This document shows, piece after piece, positions 37,797 to 47,580 of a DNA stretch of 64,000 nt. Under the pieces are notes generated by a model. The model had not been told where the DNA came from. It ran no database searches and saw only the letters and a list, made by a program, of their open reading frames with translations. Each line of letters opens with the position of its first letter. Position 1 is the first letter of the stretch. The stretch lies in assembly GCF_016820575.1 (NCBI RefSeq), contig NZ_JAEMQH010000005.1:1-64000 (forward strand), given 5' to 3'. Source of the DNA: Marinobacter sediminum. Lineage in GTDB: Bacteria > Pseudomonadota > Gammaproteobacteria > Pseudomonadales > Oleiphilaceae. The translations under genes and the position numbers were made by a program.

Positions 37797-38908
37797 GAAT
37801 TCTCCAGGCCCTGCCCGCGCTTTACAGCGGAGGGGTTGAACGAGGCACCGTGGAATTCGCGTCTGACCTGGTCAAGCGCGGCCATGAGTCCTACGTGGTC
37901 TCCAAGGGTGGCCCGATGGCCGAGCAGCTGCGCGGCCAGGGTTCCAACCACATATTCATGCCAATCCATCGTAAATCCCCCGCATCGTTCGGACAGATCC
38001 TGCCCATGCGCAAGCTACTCCGGGAGCTGAAACCAGACATTGTTCATGTCCGTTCACGCATGCCGGCCTGGATCATTCGCCTGGCGCTCAGAGGCATCCC
38101 CGCCAGCGAGCGGCCGGCCGTGGTTGCCACTTTTCACGGCATGTACTCGGTCACCCCCTACAGCGCCATCATGACCCGGGCTGACCACCTGATTGCGGTT
38201 TCGAGCTGTGTTCGAGATTACGTTCTGGAGAATTACCCGGTGCCGGTGCACAAGCTCACGGTCATTCAGCGCGGAGTCGACCTGAACGCCTTTCGTCAAC
38301 GCGAGCTCAGCACACAATGGCGGCAGCGGTGGTTTCGGCAGTATCCGCAACTGACTGGAAAGAAAATCATCATGATGCCGGGCCGGATTTCGCGCTGGAA
38401 AGGTCAACTGGACTTCCTGGCGATGATGGCAGAACTGGTCCGCCTGCGCCCAGATTGCCATGGCATTGTGGTTGGCGGCGCCGAACCGGGCAAGGAGCCG
38501 TTTTTGGAAGAGCTGGAAAAAGAACGCGCCCGCCTGAACCTGACCGATCATGTCAGCTTCCTGGGCCAACGCAACGACATGACAACCTTGTACCTGCTGG
38601 CCGATGTGGTCTGCCACATGAGCACCAAACCAGAACCCTTTGGGCGAACGGTCACCGAGGCCCTGGCGTCGGGTACACCGGTGGTCGCCTACAACCGGGG
38701 CGGCGCCGCCGAGACACTGCAGGCATGCTTCCGGGACGGCCTGGTGACGCCCGACGACACCGACGAATTCGCCGGAGCCGTCCTTCGGCTTCTGGATTCC
38801 GGGCCACCCGATATTGAAATCCCCTATCGCTTCCAGCTCCAGGCGCAAACCGAGGCCACGCTTCAGGTCTACGAATCCGTACTGGCAGGGCGCGAATCCC
38901 AGCCATGA
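37793..38908 (+). CDS. GT4-family glycosyltransferase
   Basis: The 371-residue cytoplasmic GT-B protein has the N-terminal acceptor half (LQALPALYSGGVERG, about 5-19) and the C-terminal donor half with GRISRWKGQ (about 198-206) and KPEPFGRTVTEALASGTPVVA (EX7E-type motif, about 283-303). It resembles LPS core and capsule hexosyltransferases. The sugar and linkage cannot be assigned. It is flanked by four-base overlaps with the ELM1-like gene and with the next GT4 gene, giving a tightly coupled set. Confidence 0.9.
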   Translation: MRILQALPALYSGGVERGTVEFASDLVKRGHESYVVSKGGPMAEQLRGQGSNHIFMPIHRKSPASFGQILPMRKLLRELKPDIVHVRSRMPAWIIRLALRGIPASERPAVVATFHGMYSVTPYSAIMTRADHLIAVSSCVRDYVLENYPVPVHKLTVIQRGVDLNAFRQRELSTQWRQRWFRQYPQLTGKKIIMMPGRISRWKGQLDFLAMMAELVRLRPDCHGIVVGGAEPGKEPFLEELEKERARLNLTDHVSFLGQRNDMTTLYLLADVVCHMSTKPEPFGRTVTEALASGTPVVAYNRGGAAETLQACFRDGLVTPDDTDEFAGAVLRLLDSGPPDIEIPYRFQLQAQTEATLQVYESVLAGRESQP

Positions 38909-39945
38909 ACCGCTCGCGGCCATTGACGATTGCGCTCCTGTTTGCAACGCCGGGCACCGGCTGGGGCGGCATGGAAAAGCATACATTTGACCTGGCCCTC
39001 GAGCTGGCCCGGCGCGGCCACAGCGTGCACGTCATGGCGCACCGAAGTTATCAGGCCCGGTTTCCGGCCAAAGTGCATTTTCATCCTCTACCGGTTGAAT
39101 ACAGCCGTCTGAACCCCAGGCTTCACTTTGCCCTGCGGCAATGCCTTCGCCGGATCAAACCCGATGTCCTGCATGCCCACGGCAACAAAGCGGCGCAACT
39201 CGCCGGGCAAGCGCCACTGGGCCTCGCGCCGTTGCGCATTGGCACCGTACATGGCATCAAAAAAAGCCATAAAGCCTTCCTGCGTCAAGACGCGGTGATC
39301 GCGGTTAGTCCCCGGATTTTCGAGAATCTGGACCATGGCAACAAGCACCTAATCTACAGCGGCATCGCGACGGGAGACTCTCCAGAACGCAGCCCCAGCC
39401 CCGATGACGATCGCGCCGCCGCGGCCCCAACCCGATGCATCGCCGTTGGTCGGCTAGAGCCGGTGAAGGGGTTTCACACGCTGATCGAAGCCTGGGCACA
39501 GCTGACACAACCCGCACAATTAACGATTTATGGCGAAGGCTCTGAGCGGCCTCGTCTTGAACGGCTGCTCGACACTCTGAATCTGCATAACGATGTTGTG
39601 CTGCCCGGCTATTGCGAAGATTTACAGCCCGTCTATCGACACGCCGAACTGGCCATCATCAGTTCCGAGCGGGAAGGTTTCTCCTATGTCCTGATCGAGG
39701 CCCTGGCAGCCGGTTGCCCGGTGGTCTCAACACCGGTGGCGGGACCGGTGGAGCTGCTGCCACAAACTGCGTTGAGCCATGACGGCAGCGCCGAGGGCCT
39801 TCGGGCGGTCATCGACCAGGCCCTGTCCGACCTGCCCCATACCCGACAGGTTCAAGTACCCGCTATGCAGAGAGTCAGCACAGCCTTCACCATTGAGGCC
39901 ATGGTGGACAACATTGAAAGGCTTTATCGGGAGGCCATGACGTGA
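38905..39945 (+). CDS. GT4-family glycosyltransferase
   Basis: The 346-residue GT-B protein opens with a GTGWGGMEKH glycine loop (about 17-26) and contains VGRLEPVKGFHTLIEAW and SSEREGFSYVLIEALAAGCPVV, the donor-binding EX7E region. Both halves of a GT4 enzyme are complete. The donor is unknown; it is most like core hexosyltransferases such as WaaG-type enzymes. It overlaps the preceding gene by four bases and the following YrbL-like gene by four (GTGA). Confidence 0.9.
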   Translation: MNRSRPLTIALLFATPGTGWGGMEKHTFDLALELARRGHSVHVMAHRSYQARFPAKVHFHPLPVEYSRLNPRLHFALRQCLRRIKPDVLHAHGNKAAQLAGQAPLGLAPLRIGTVHGIKKSHKAFLRQDAVIAVSPRIFENLDHGNKHLIYSGIATGDSPERSPSPDDDRAAAAPTRCIAVGRLEPVKGFHTLIEAWAQLTQPAQLTIYGEGSERPRLERLLDTLNLHNDVVLPGYCEDLQPVYRHAELAIISSEREGFSYVLIEALAAGCPVVSTPVAGPVELLPQTALSHDGSAEGLRAVIDQALSDLPHTRQVQVPAMQRVSTAFTIEAMVDNIERLYREAMT

Positions 39946-40610
39946 TCGACCTGTCAAACCAGACACCGTTCGCTTCCGGTTCCAACCGCCATTGCTACCG
40001 GCACCCGAGTTATCCCGACCGCTGCCTGAAAGTAATTCGCCCCGACAATATCGAGGCCCGCTACCAGCGGCAGCCGGCACTGAAGAAACTGTTGGGAAAA
40101 GAGCGGTTGAACGACAATCTTCAAGAGATCGAGGCCCACGAACAAACCGTCATTCAGCACCTTCTGACGCAAGGTCAGGACGACGTAGTATGGGCCCACT
40201 TGCCCCGTTTTTATGGCCAAACGGCCACGGCGCAGGGCCCTGCCAATGAAAGCGAATTTCTAACGAACCCTGAGGGCGGCGCAGCGGAAACTTTCGAGCA
40301 CTATCTGGCCCGCGCTGGCTTTGACGAAACAGCCCAGGCCTTGGCCCAGGAATTCACCGACTGGCTGCAACGCACAGGAATCCTGACCCGCAACCTGCTG
40401 CCACACAATCTGGTGCTTGGCGTGCGAAACGAAAAGCTCAGGCTGTTTCTGGTGGATGGCCTTGGTGCACCGCTGATACCGAGCCTCCTCTCGACCAGCC
40501 GGAACTGGCGGCTACACTACATTGATCGGCGCATTCGCCGATTCTACAAACGCATTGAATGGGAAACCAGCGGGCGAGAGGAGCCATGGGAGCTTTCACA
40601 AAAACTCTAG
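39942..40610 (+). CDS. YrbL-family (PhoP regulatory network) kinase-fold protein
   Basis: The 222-residue product fits the YrbL family, a small kinase-fold group. It starts with a glycine/aspartate-poor loop (FASGSNRHCYRHP, about 10-22), a lysine in RCLKVIRP (Lys30), and a C-terminal loop GILTRNLLPHNLVL followed by LRLFLVDGLG, which resemble the catalytic loop and DFG-like element. Its substrate is unknown; in LPS loci a sugar kinase role is plausible (inference). The start is GTG overlapping the previous stop. It ends the coupled 36.8-40.6 kb module. Confidence 0.78.
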   Translation: MIDLSNQTPFASGSNRHCYRHPSYPDRCLKVIRPDNIEARYQRQPALKKLLGKERLNDNLQEIEAHEQTVIQHLLTQGQDDVVWAHLPRFYGQTATAQGPANESEFLTNPEGGAAETFEHYLARAGFDETAQALAQEFTDWLQRTGILTRNLLPHNLVLGVRNEKLRLFLVDGLGAPLIPSLLSTSRNWRLHYIDRRIRRFYKRIEWETSGREEPWELSQKL

Positions 40611-40736
40611 GTTTTCAGCTCGCCTTCGGCCATCTGCAGGGGCGCCGAGACTGGCTCTGTCAGGCCCATATGATAATATGCCCGCCCCTTACACATATTT
40701 TTTCGGACATCTCAACCTCAAGCTTGGAGTGAACCT

Positions 40737-42152
40737 ATGATTCATCCGGTCATCATGGCTGGCGGCACCGGCTCGCGTCTCTGGCCCCTGTCACGACAGT
40801 TGAACCCCAAGCAGTTCCTGAAACTGACGGACAGCCCGTTGTCCATGCTGCAGTCAACGGTAGCTCGGCTTGAGGGATTGAAGGCAGAAAAACCGCTGCT
40901 CATCTGCAATGAAGAACACCGTTTTCTTGCCGCTGAGCAAATGCGGCAGTCCGGCCAGGACGATGTCCAGATTATTCTTGAGCCCTGCGGCCGCAACACG
41001 GCGCCCGCCATCGCTCTGGCGGCTATCCAGTTGTGCGAGAGTGCTGACAGCGACAACCCGCTGATGCTGGTACTGGCGGCGGATCATCTGATCCAGAACA
41101 CCGAAGCTTTCCAGCAGGGTGTTGCCAAAGCCATCCCCCTGGCGGAGCAGGGCAAGCTGGTCACATTCGGCATCGTACCCAGCCATCCGGAAACGGGTTA
41201 TGGCTACATACATCGAGGCACTGAACTCGCCGCCGACTGCTACTCGGTCGACAAATTTGTCGAAAAACCGGACCTGGATACGGCGAATGCCTACCTCGCC
41301 TCCGGTGACTACCTCTGGAACAGCGGCATGTTTCTGTTCTCCGCCCGGGAATACCTGAAGGAGCTGGAGACGCACCGGCCGGACATACTGTCTGCCTGCA
41401 AGGCGGCCATTGCCGATGCCAGCGAAGACCTGCACTTTACCCGCGTGAATGCCGACCTGTTTGCCAAGTGCCCGGCTGAATCGGTGGACTACGCGGTTAT
41501 GGAGAAGACCGACAAAGCAGCCGTGGTCGCCCTCGACGCGGGTTGGAGTGACATTGGCTCCTGGTCAGCACTCTGGGATGTCAGCTCAAAGGACGATGCC
41601 GGCAACAGCCTGACCGGCGACGTGATTGCCCGGGATACCGAGAATACCCTGGTGCGAGCCGACAGCCGTTTGGTCGCAACGGTCGGTGTCGATAACCTGG
41701 TGATCATCGAAACCAAGGACGCACTCCTGGTCGCTCACAAGGACAAAGTCCAGGATGTGAAAAGCGTGGTCGAGCAGATCCGCAACGATGGCCGCCATGA
41801 GCACATGAACCACCGTGAGGTCTACCGTCCCTGGGGCGTCTACGACTCCATTGATAACGGTACCCGCTATCAGGTTAAACGAATTACCGTAAAGCCCGGG
41901 GCCAAGCTGTCAGTTCAGATGCACCACCATCGGGCTGAGCACTGGATTGTGGTCAGCGGCACCGCCCGAGTGACCAATGGCGAGAAAACCTATCTTGTCA
42001 CCGAAAACCAGTCCACCTTCATTCCGGTTGGCCAGGTTCATTCCTTGGAGAACCCCGGAGTAATTGATCTGGAACTGATTGAGGTGCAGTCAGGCTCCTA
42101 CCTTGGTGAAGATGACATTGTCCGGTTCGAAGATCGGTACGGCCGCAATTAA
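40737..42152 (+). CDS. manC: Mannose-1-phosphate guanylyltransferase / mannose-6-phosphate isomerase
   Basis: This bifunctional type II enzyme makes GDP-mannose: the N-terminal half (about 1-345) is the pyrophosphorylase with [12 protein letters not shown] (9-20) and FVEKP, and the C-terminal half (about 360-465) is the cupin isomerase with [10 protein letters not shown]. The 471-residue length is typical of ManC/AlgA. GGAG lies seven bases before the ATG, and a 126-base gap suggests its own promoter. It supplies GDP-mannose or its derivatives to the glycosyltransferases around it. Confidence 0.94.
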   Translation: MIHPVIMAGGTGSRLWPLSRQLNPKQFLKLTDSPLSMLQSTVARLEGLKAEKPLLICNEEHRFLAAEQMRQSGQDDVQIILEPCGRNTAPAIALAAIQLCESADSDNPLMLVLAADHLIQNTEAFQQGVAKAIPLAEQGKLVTFGIVPSHPETGYGYIHRGTELAADCYSVDKFVEKPDLDTANAYLASGDYLWNSGMFLFSAREYLKELETHRPDILSACKAAIADASEDLHFTRVNADLFAKCPAESVDYAVMEKTDKAAVVALDAGWSDIGSWSALWDVSSKDDAGNSLTGDVIARDTENTLVRADSRLVATVGVDNLVIIETKDALLVAHKDKVQDVKSVVEQIRNDGRHEHMNHREVYRPWGVYDSIDNGTRYQVKRITVKPGAKLSVQMHHHRAEHWIVVSGTARVTNGEKTYLVTENQSTFIPVGQVHSLENPGVIDLELIEVQSGSYLGEDDIVRFEDRYGRN

Positions 42153-42154
42153 TC

Positions 42155-43063
42155 ATGGCGTTATCGAAAGCAACATTCCTGATCTTTGCGCTTAAGCTGG
42201 CCGGCAAGCTGTCCCTGCGCGGCGCCCAATTGATTGGCCGCCTGCTCGGCACTCTGGGCTGGGTATTCAATAGCCGGTCGCGCAAAGTGACGGAAACCAA
42301 CATTCGCATCTGCTTTCCGGACATGCCCGAAGATCAGCGCCGGGATCTATCCCGCTCAAGCCTTCGGCACACTGGCCAAACCCTGATGGAAATCCCGCTG
42401 ATGTGGGAATGGCCGGTGCAGGATTGTCTCGAATTGATTCGGGAAGTTGAGGGCGAGCATTTGGTCCGTGAGGCCATCGCCAAGGATAAGGGCCTTGTGC
42501 TGCTGGCGCCCCATCTCGGCAATTGGGAGCTGACCGGGCTGTATTTTTCCTCCCACCACAAAATGGCCGCGCTATACAGCCCGCCCCACATCCGCGAGTT
42601 TGAAGATTACATGATCCGGGTGCGCGGACGCCTTGGTTCGGAACTGGTGCGCGGTGACCGGCGCGGGCTCGCCCGCCTGATCACACTGTTGCGAGAAGGC
42701 GGTGTAGCCGGAATCCTGCCCGACCAAAGCCCACGGGCAAAAGGCGTGGCCCATGCGCCATTTTTCGGCCTGAACGTGCGCACTATGACCCTGGTATCCA
42801 AGCTCATTCAAAAGTCCGGGGCAACGCCACTGCTGGCCTTCGCCGAGCGATTGAAAGAAGGCAAGGGTTTCCGGTTGGTCATTCGTGAGTGCGAGCCCAA
42901 TCTGGAGGCCGTCGACCCCGTCGTCGCGACCACCGCCCTGAACCTGTCCATCGAAAACTGTGTCCGTGAAATCCCCGAGCAGTACCAATGGGAGTACAAG
43001 CGTTTTCGCCACCTCACGCCTGGAACTCCGAACCCCTACAACCCGAAAAAGCTGTGCCGCTGA
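42155..43063 (+). CDS. Lipid A late acyltransferase (LpxL/HtrB family)
   Basis: The 302-residue inner-membrane protein has an N-terminal hydrophobic segment (about 7-38) and the HX4E motif His120 to Glu125 in APHLGNWE, with NIRICFPDM before it and ILPDQSPRAKG after it. These match the LpxL/LpxM family, which adds lauroyl- or myristoyl-type chains. It follows manC by two bases, so it is likely in that operon. Its motif is the more canonical of the two acyltransferases in this window. Confidence 0.92.
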   Translation: MALSKATFLIFALKLAGKLSLRGAQLIGRLLGTLGWVFNSRSRKVTETNIRICFPDMPEDQRRDLSRSSLRHTGQTLMEIPLMWEWPVQDCLELIREVEGEHLVREAIAKDKGLVLLAPHLGNWELTGLYFSSHHKMAALYSPPHIREFEDYMIRVRGRLGSELVRGDRRGLARLITLLREGGVAGILPDQSPRAKGVAHAPFFGLNVRTMTLVSKLIQKSGATPLLAFAERLKEGKGFRLVIRECEPNLEAVDPVVATTALNLSIENCVREIPEQYQWEYKRFRHLTPGTPNPYNPKKLCR

Positions 43064-43175
43064 ACCTACTGGATGGTAAGAACCCCTGACGGGCAACATG
43101 CACCGGGCGCGTGTATACTAGGGCCCAAATTTTCATGCGGCTTTCAACGCAAACCGTCACGGACCCAACAACGTT

Positions 43176-44015
43176 ATGACACCACAATCCATCGGCGTGG
43201 TTATTACCACCTACAACTCCCCCTTGTGGCTTGGCAAGGTTCTGAGCGGGTATGAAAACCAAACCTGGAAAGACTTTCGGGTCATCGTGGCCGATGACGG
43301 TTCCACGGAACAAACCCGGGAGCTGATTGAAAGCTTCCGGGCGCGCGGCATCCTCGCCATCGACCACGTCTGGCATGAGGACGATGGTTTCCGCAAGTGC
43401 CAGATTCTGAACAAGGCCATTCAGGAAACCAGCTGTGATTATCTGATCTTCACCGATGGCGACTGCATTCCCGAGCCGCGCTTTATCGAAACCCATCGCG
43501 CTCTTGCAGAGCCCGGACACTTTCTGTCAGGTGGGTACATCAAGCTCACTATGCCAGTGTCGGAAAAAATCTCTGATGACGACATTCGCTCCGGCGTGAT
43601 CTTCACTCCGGAGTGGCTCGTCGAACACGGGCAGCCAAAGAACCACAAGCTCTGGAAACTGTCACCCTCCCCGCTGGTTAAAAAACTGATGAACACCGTG
43701 ACGCCTGCAGCGTCCAGCTGGAACGGCATGAACAGCTCCACCTGGACCAAAGATTTGATTGCGGTTAACGGCTTCAATGAAGACATGCAGTACGGCGGTC
43801 TCGACCGGGAGCTGGGCGAGCGCCTGTGGAACTACGGCCACAAATCGAAGCAGATTCGCTACAGCACTGTGTGCCTGCACCTGGACCACGCCCGGGGTTA
43901 CTCGAAGCCTGAGATCTGGGCGAAAAACCGGGCCATCCGAAAAGACGTGAAACAGAATGGAACCTTCTGGGCAGTAAATGGCATCGAAAAACGAGAGAAC
44001 ACCCAGTCTTCCTAA
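43176..44015 (+). CDS. GT2-family glycosyltransferase
   Basis: The 279-residue GT-A protein has VVITTYNSPLWL (about 8-19), VIVADDGSTEQT (about 36-47), the DXD-type FTDGDCIPEP (about 91-100) and a C-terminal galactosyltransferase-like block with NGFNEDMQYGGLDRELGERL. It resembles GT2 LPS core enzymes. Donor and acceptor are unknown. A -10-like TATACT at 43114-43119 upstream has no good -35. Confidence 0.9.
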   Translation: MTPQSIGVVITTYNSPLWLGKVLSGYENQTWKDFRVIVADDGSTEQTRELIESFRARGILAIDHVWHEDDGFRKCQILNKAIQETSCDYLIFTDGDCIPEPRFIETHRALAEPGHFLSGGYIKLTMPVSEKISDDDIRSGVIFTPEWLVEHGQPKNHKLWKLSPSPLVKKLMNTVTPAASSWNGMNSSTWTKDLIAVNGFNEDMQYGGLDRELGERLWNYGHKSKQIRYSTVCLHLDHARGYSKPEIWAKNRAIRKDVKQNGTFWAVNGIEKRENTQSS

Positions 44016-44051
44016 CGTGTTGAACTCTCAGTACTGCTGAAGGAGCGAACC

Positions 44052-44870
44052 ATGAAAGTTAAAGAGTATCCACCGTCACTGGCGCGCATGATATACCTGA
44101 ACTCCCTGAATGCCGCTGGATTACACGATCCAGCGCGGGGGAGCGAGCTCCCGGTCATTGTTTCACTCACCTCTATTGAATCGCGACTCAAATGCGTGCA
44201 TCTGGCCGTCCGCAGCGTGCTGAGGCAATCACAACCGCCAAAGAAGATTATTCTCTGGCTTGGGCACGAATGCGAAAACAAGATTCCGGAAAAGCTGCAT
44301 CGTCTGCAAGGACAACGCTTTGAAATCAGGTTCAGGCCCGACGTTGGCCCTCACACCAAACTGATTTACTGCCTCAAAGAGCATCCAACTGAAACAATCG
44401 TGACCTGTGACGACGACCTCATGTACCCACAGGGATGGCTGCAGTCCCTCTATCATGCTCACACAAAAAATCCAGATCAGATCGTAGGCCACCAGTGCAG
44501 AAGGATCCGCTACTTGGAAGCCAGATCGCCGGCGCCCTATCGCCAATGGACCTATGAGGCCCCGGACAGCTCTGACACATACACCATGCCACTCGGTTAC
44601 GGTGGAGTGCTCTATCCGCCGGGCTCACTATCAGAGATGTCCACATCGACTGATTTGTTCTCGAAGCTGTCCCCAAAAGCAGATGATCTTTGGTTCAAGG
44701 CAATGAGCCTCCTGGCAGGAACCTCTTCTCGAAATACGATGAAAACGGAACGCAAACCCTACCCGATTCCGTTCTCGCAAGGCGTGGCTCTCAAGAAGTC
44801 GAATGTCCGAGAAGACGCGAACAGAGATCAGTGGATGGAGCTCGCGGAACACTTTGATCTGCACCCTTAA
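44052..44870 (+). CDS. Glycosyltransferase-like protein (GT-A fold)
   Basis: The 272-residue product has VIVSLTSIESRL (about 35-46), a stretch IILWLGHECENKIP and a metal-site string TCDDDLMYPQGW (about 117-128), which fit a GT-A nucleotide-diphospho-sugar fold related to GT2. It lacks the usual VDDGS string, so it is a divergent member. The C-terminal part includes TMPLGYGGVLYPPGS. The sugar is unknown. A kinase-like gene starts 16 bases after its stop. Base composition is lower in G+C than in the flanking housekeeping genes. Confidence 0.8.
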   Translation: MKVKEYPPSLARMIYLNSLNAAGLHDPARGSELPVIVSLTSIESRLKCVHLAVRSVLRQSQPPKKIILWLGHECENKIPEKLHRLQGQRFEIRFRPDVGPHTKLIYCLKEHPTETIVTCDDDLMYPQGWLQSLYHAHTKNPDQIVGHQCRRIRYLEARSPAPYRQWTYEAPDSSDTYTMPLGYGGVLYPPGSLSEMSTSTDLFSKLSPKADDLWFKAMSLLAGTSSRNTMKTERKPYPIPFSQGVALKKSNVREDANRDQWMELAEHFDLHP

Positions 44871-44886
44871 CGCCGGCTGGAAACTG

Positions 44887-45699
44887 ATGAAATATTTGCG
44901 CCATCCAGATTATCAAGCACAGGTGCTCCCGAACCGGACAGCTCTATTCGCGAAAGACACGGTCAGTGCAGCTCTAACGTCGGACAATTCCTGGCGACAG
45001 GAAATTTGTCGCATGCTCGACTCTGAAGAGCCAAAACTGACAAACTCAATGGCCAGCTATAACCCCCCGCTGCTGCTGAAAACCAACACGCTTAAATATT
45101 TCAGCCAAAAGGTTCGGGCACGCTTTGGCATTCAGCGTCACGGACGCTTCGAATGGGCGACTGCGGAACTCGACACTGCCCTTCGCATGCAGGGCAAGCC
45201 CTACATACCGGAGATTTATGCCTACGGTTGGCGAGTTGATGGTTTTGGGCTCCCGGAGCAAACCTTCTCCGTGACGGAAAACTTGAGCAACACCGTTACG
45301 CTGGAAGAATGCATCCTGCAGCGACCAGAGCGCGCCACAGACGCGATGAAGCTGGCATTCGATACGCTTCTGACCGCAATGAAAGATGGCTTGTTGCACC
45401 TTGACCCCTGGGCGGGCAACTTTTTACTGTGCCCGGACCTCACGCAATGCTGGCTCATCGATCTTGAGTTTTCGAAAATCAACTCGCCCGCTCCACTGGA
45501 GCAACAGCTAGGATTTTCATTTGGCTTTTTCTTCCGCAATAAATTTGAGAAACAATGGTCACGCGAAAGGTATCTTTCGTTCGTAGACGGCTGGCTTACG
45601 GCGTCGGCTCCTGAGATCAGTTTCGAAGAATTTCAGGACCATTTTAGGTTCTATCTGGATAACCACGTGAAGCGCAAGAAACGCTTTGCAGCTTTCTAG
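44887..45699 (+). CDS. Kinase-fold LPS core protein (InaA/WaaP-like)
   Basis: The 270-residue product carries a eukaryotic-like kinase core: LLHLDPWAGNFLL (His171, Asp173, Asn178) is the catalytic loop and LIDLEFS (Asp192, Glu194) replaces the DFG motif, as in the InaA/RfaP/RfaY group. It probably phosphorylates a sugar of the LPS core, but the position is unknown. I chose the ATG at 44887, which gives a gap of 16 bases after the previous stop; a longer frame from 44803 would overlap the neighbour by 68 bases. Confidence 0.78.
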   Translation: MKYLRHPDYQAQVLPNRTALFAKDTVSAALTSDNSWRQEICRMLDSEEPKLTNSMASYNPPLLLKTNTLKYFSQKVRARFGIQRHGRFEWATAELDTALRMQGKPYIPEIYAYGWRVDGFGLPEQTFSVTENLSNTVTLEECILQRPERATDAMKLAFDTLLTAMKDGLLHLDPWAGNFLLCPDLTQCWLIDLEFSKINSPAPLEQQLGFSFGFFFRNKFEKQWSRERYLSFVDGWLTASAPEISFEEFQDHFRFYLDNHVKRKKRFAAF

Positions 45700-45738
45700 A
45701 CATGCCCTTTCACTTGGGGTTGGGTAGGCAATTATCAT

Positions 45739-45768
45739 GCGACTAGCATCTACTGGTCGCCTTGTTTT
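45739..45768 (+). terminator. Terminator after the 44.9 kb kinase gene
   Basis: GCGACTAG (45739-45746) pairs with CTGGTCGC (45753-45760) with one imperfect pair and a six-base loop, followed by CTTGTTTTT. It would separate the upstream genes from the next glycosyltransferase. Confidence 0.6.
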
Positions 45769-45800
45769 TAGTTCGCACCGGGGCTGAGCACATTTTCACT

Positions 45801-46691
45801 ATGACACCATCAATCGCCGTTATCATTACTACGAAAAACCGCCCCATCTATGTTGCGGAGGCTATTGAATCTGTCGTCAATCAGACAAAACCGGCCAGTT
45901 CGATCATTGTTGTCGATGACGGAAGCGACGCCCCCATTGCAGACCAGCTCGCCCCAAGACTTGCCGAGCGTTGCACCGTAATTCGAAACGAAAAGAGCGC
46001 TGGCGTATCTGCCGCTCGCAATCAAGGAGTTAAAGCCGCTACTACAGAGTGGCTTGTGTTTCTTGATGACGACGACTGGATAGATCCAGATTTCGTTCAG
46101 TCGATTGATCTCACAATTACCGAGCAGAGCGCAGCTAAAATCTTCTGGCCTTCCCGTTTGATGGTCATTGAGGCGACAGGCGAAACCAAATCCAGAAAAA
46201 CACCCGCAGTAGCGCCAAACACTGAAACACTCAGCACAGAGTTAATGGCCAGCCTGATGGAAACCGGCTGCTCTGGCACTACCGTTCACAAATCTGCCTT
46301 TGAGAACGTGGGAGGTTTTGACGAATCACTGATTGTTTCCGAGGATCGAGATCTGACGTTCCGGCTGCTAGCAGCTGGCTTCCTTGCTCTGCCTGTTCAG
46401 CACGCCGTTATCAACATACGGGTGCATGAGGGCCCTCGCCTGAGCAGCCACGAAAAAGGTGAACTGCAGGCCAAATCAGATCTGAAGGCGATTGAAAAGA
46501 ATCTGGATTTTTTGAAAACGCACCCTGTTCTCGCGGAAAAGTTCATGGGCAGGGCCGCGAAGCGCATGTGGGAACGCAATCACAAACGCGAAGCACGATA
46601 CGTCATCAAACTGTTGGCAGGAATTTGTCCCTACTCCATTCGCGTGCGTCAAAGACAATTAAAGTGGCTGGTCGCTTCAGCCTTTTCTTAG
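45801..46691 (+). CDS. GT2-family glycosyltransferase
   Basis: The 296-residue GT-A protein has VIITTKNRPIYVAEAI (about 7-22), VVDDGSDAP (about 36-44), GVSAARNQGV and the DXD-type FLDDDDWIDPDF (about 86-97), the hallmarks of family 2. The C-terminal part holds EDRDLTFRLLAAG. The ATG at 45801 is preferred to a TTG 39 bases earlier because the family core starts there, although no strong ribosome site is seen. Donor unknown. Confidence 0.88.
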   Translation: MTPSIAVIITTKNRPIYVAEAIESVVNQTKPASSIIVVDDGSDAPIADQLAPRLAERCTVIRNEKSAGVSAARNQGVKAATTEWLVFLDDDDWIDPDFVQSIDLTITEQSAAKIFWPSRLMVIEATGETKSRKTPAVAPNTETLSTELMASLMETGCSGTTVHKSAFENVGGFDESLIVSEDRDLTFRLLAAGFLALPVQHAVINIRVHEGPRLSSHEKGELQAKSDLKAIEKNLDFLKTHPVLAEKFMGRAAKRMWERNHKREARYVIKLLAGICPYSIRVRQRQLKWLVASAFS

Positions 46692-46752
46692 TGCTTAGGG
46701 GCACGTCAGAGACATACACTTGCCTGAAACGGCCGGCATCTCTTCCTCTGTC

Positions 46753-47580
46753 TTAACGATAGGCATCTTTCGGAAACGACGCCTCCAGCTGTTCTTTATT
46801 TTCTTTGAATCGTTTCACGGAGGCCAGATCGCTGATTGATTCCAGGCAAACATCCAGCTCCTGCGCGTCCGTTATGCGAACGACATCCTCGTCAGGTTGG
46901 CTGGTCGTGGAATAATAGTCGGCAAATTTGAAGCGCCCTCCCGCAAGTCCATCTGAAAAAGACACCCATTTATTGGGCACCCCATAGGTATCCGCAAGTA
47001 TCAACCCATGCAAGGACGAAGACAGAATAAATTCACATTCAAGCAGTTCACGAATAAAGCTTTCCGGGCTATTCCGAACATTGATCACATGGACATCCCC
47101 TCGGCTTAAGGCCTTGAACATCGACAAGTCTTCGTCGACGTAATGCGGAATGATGCCAATGCGGTACTTTTTCTCCACTTTGGGATCAAAAAAGCCTTTC
47201 ATCAAAACCGCCGGATCACCCAAGGGAATGTCGAGGCCATTGGCAGCCTCACCGTACAGCAGTGCCTTGCTAAGGTGCCCCCGAAGAGCGTGAATTCTTA
47301 ATTCAGAGACGGGGATCTTACTGGCAATTTCCGGCCCCAAAGTCCCGGTTCCCCATATGTCACTATTGCTCTTCGCCCTGTGCATCATGCTCCCGACAGC
47401 CAACATGTGCCGAAAATACCGGCTCTTCACGTTGTGTGCGATTCGACCAGTCAGTTTCTCGACCAAGTAGGGGGTAAGCAGATCACCAACATTCCTCTCT
47501 GCGCTGAAGTAATACACAGGCGCGCGATTACGCACCTTAATGTTGATGAAATCGTCGAAAAAGTAGAAAAACTTAGCCAT
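46753..47580 (-). CDS. Polysaccharide pyruvyl transferase family protein
   Basis: The 275-residue product fits the pyruvyl transferase family (PF04230). It has the N-terminal NVGDLLTPYLV (about 30-40) and the C-terminal signature SSSLHGLILADTYGVPNKW (about 195-213). Such enzymes add pyruvate ketals from PEP to sugars, giving negative charge. The ATG at 47580 has AAGGTG eight bases upstream; a TTG lies one codon earlier. It is on the opposite strand to its neighbours and diverges from the ligase-like gene. Confidence 0.85.
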   Translation of the reverse strand: MAKFFYFFDDFINIKVRNRAPVYYFSAERNVGDLLTPYLVEKLTGRIAHNVKSRYFRHMLAVGSMMHRAKSNSDIWGTGTLGPEIASKIPVSELRIHALRGHLSKALLYGEAANGLDIPLGDPAVLMKGFFDPKVEKKYRIGIIPHYVDEDLSMFKALSRGDVHVINVRNSPESFIRELLECEFILSSSLHGLILADTYGVPNKWVSFSDGLAGGRFKFADYYSTTSQPDEDVVRITDAQELDVCLESISDLASVKRFKENKEQLEASFPKDAYR

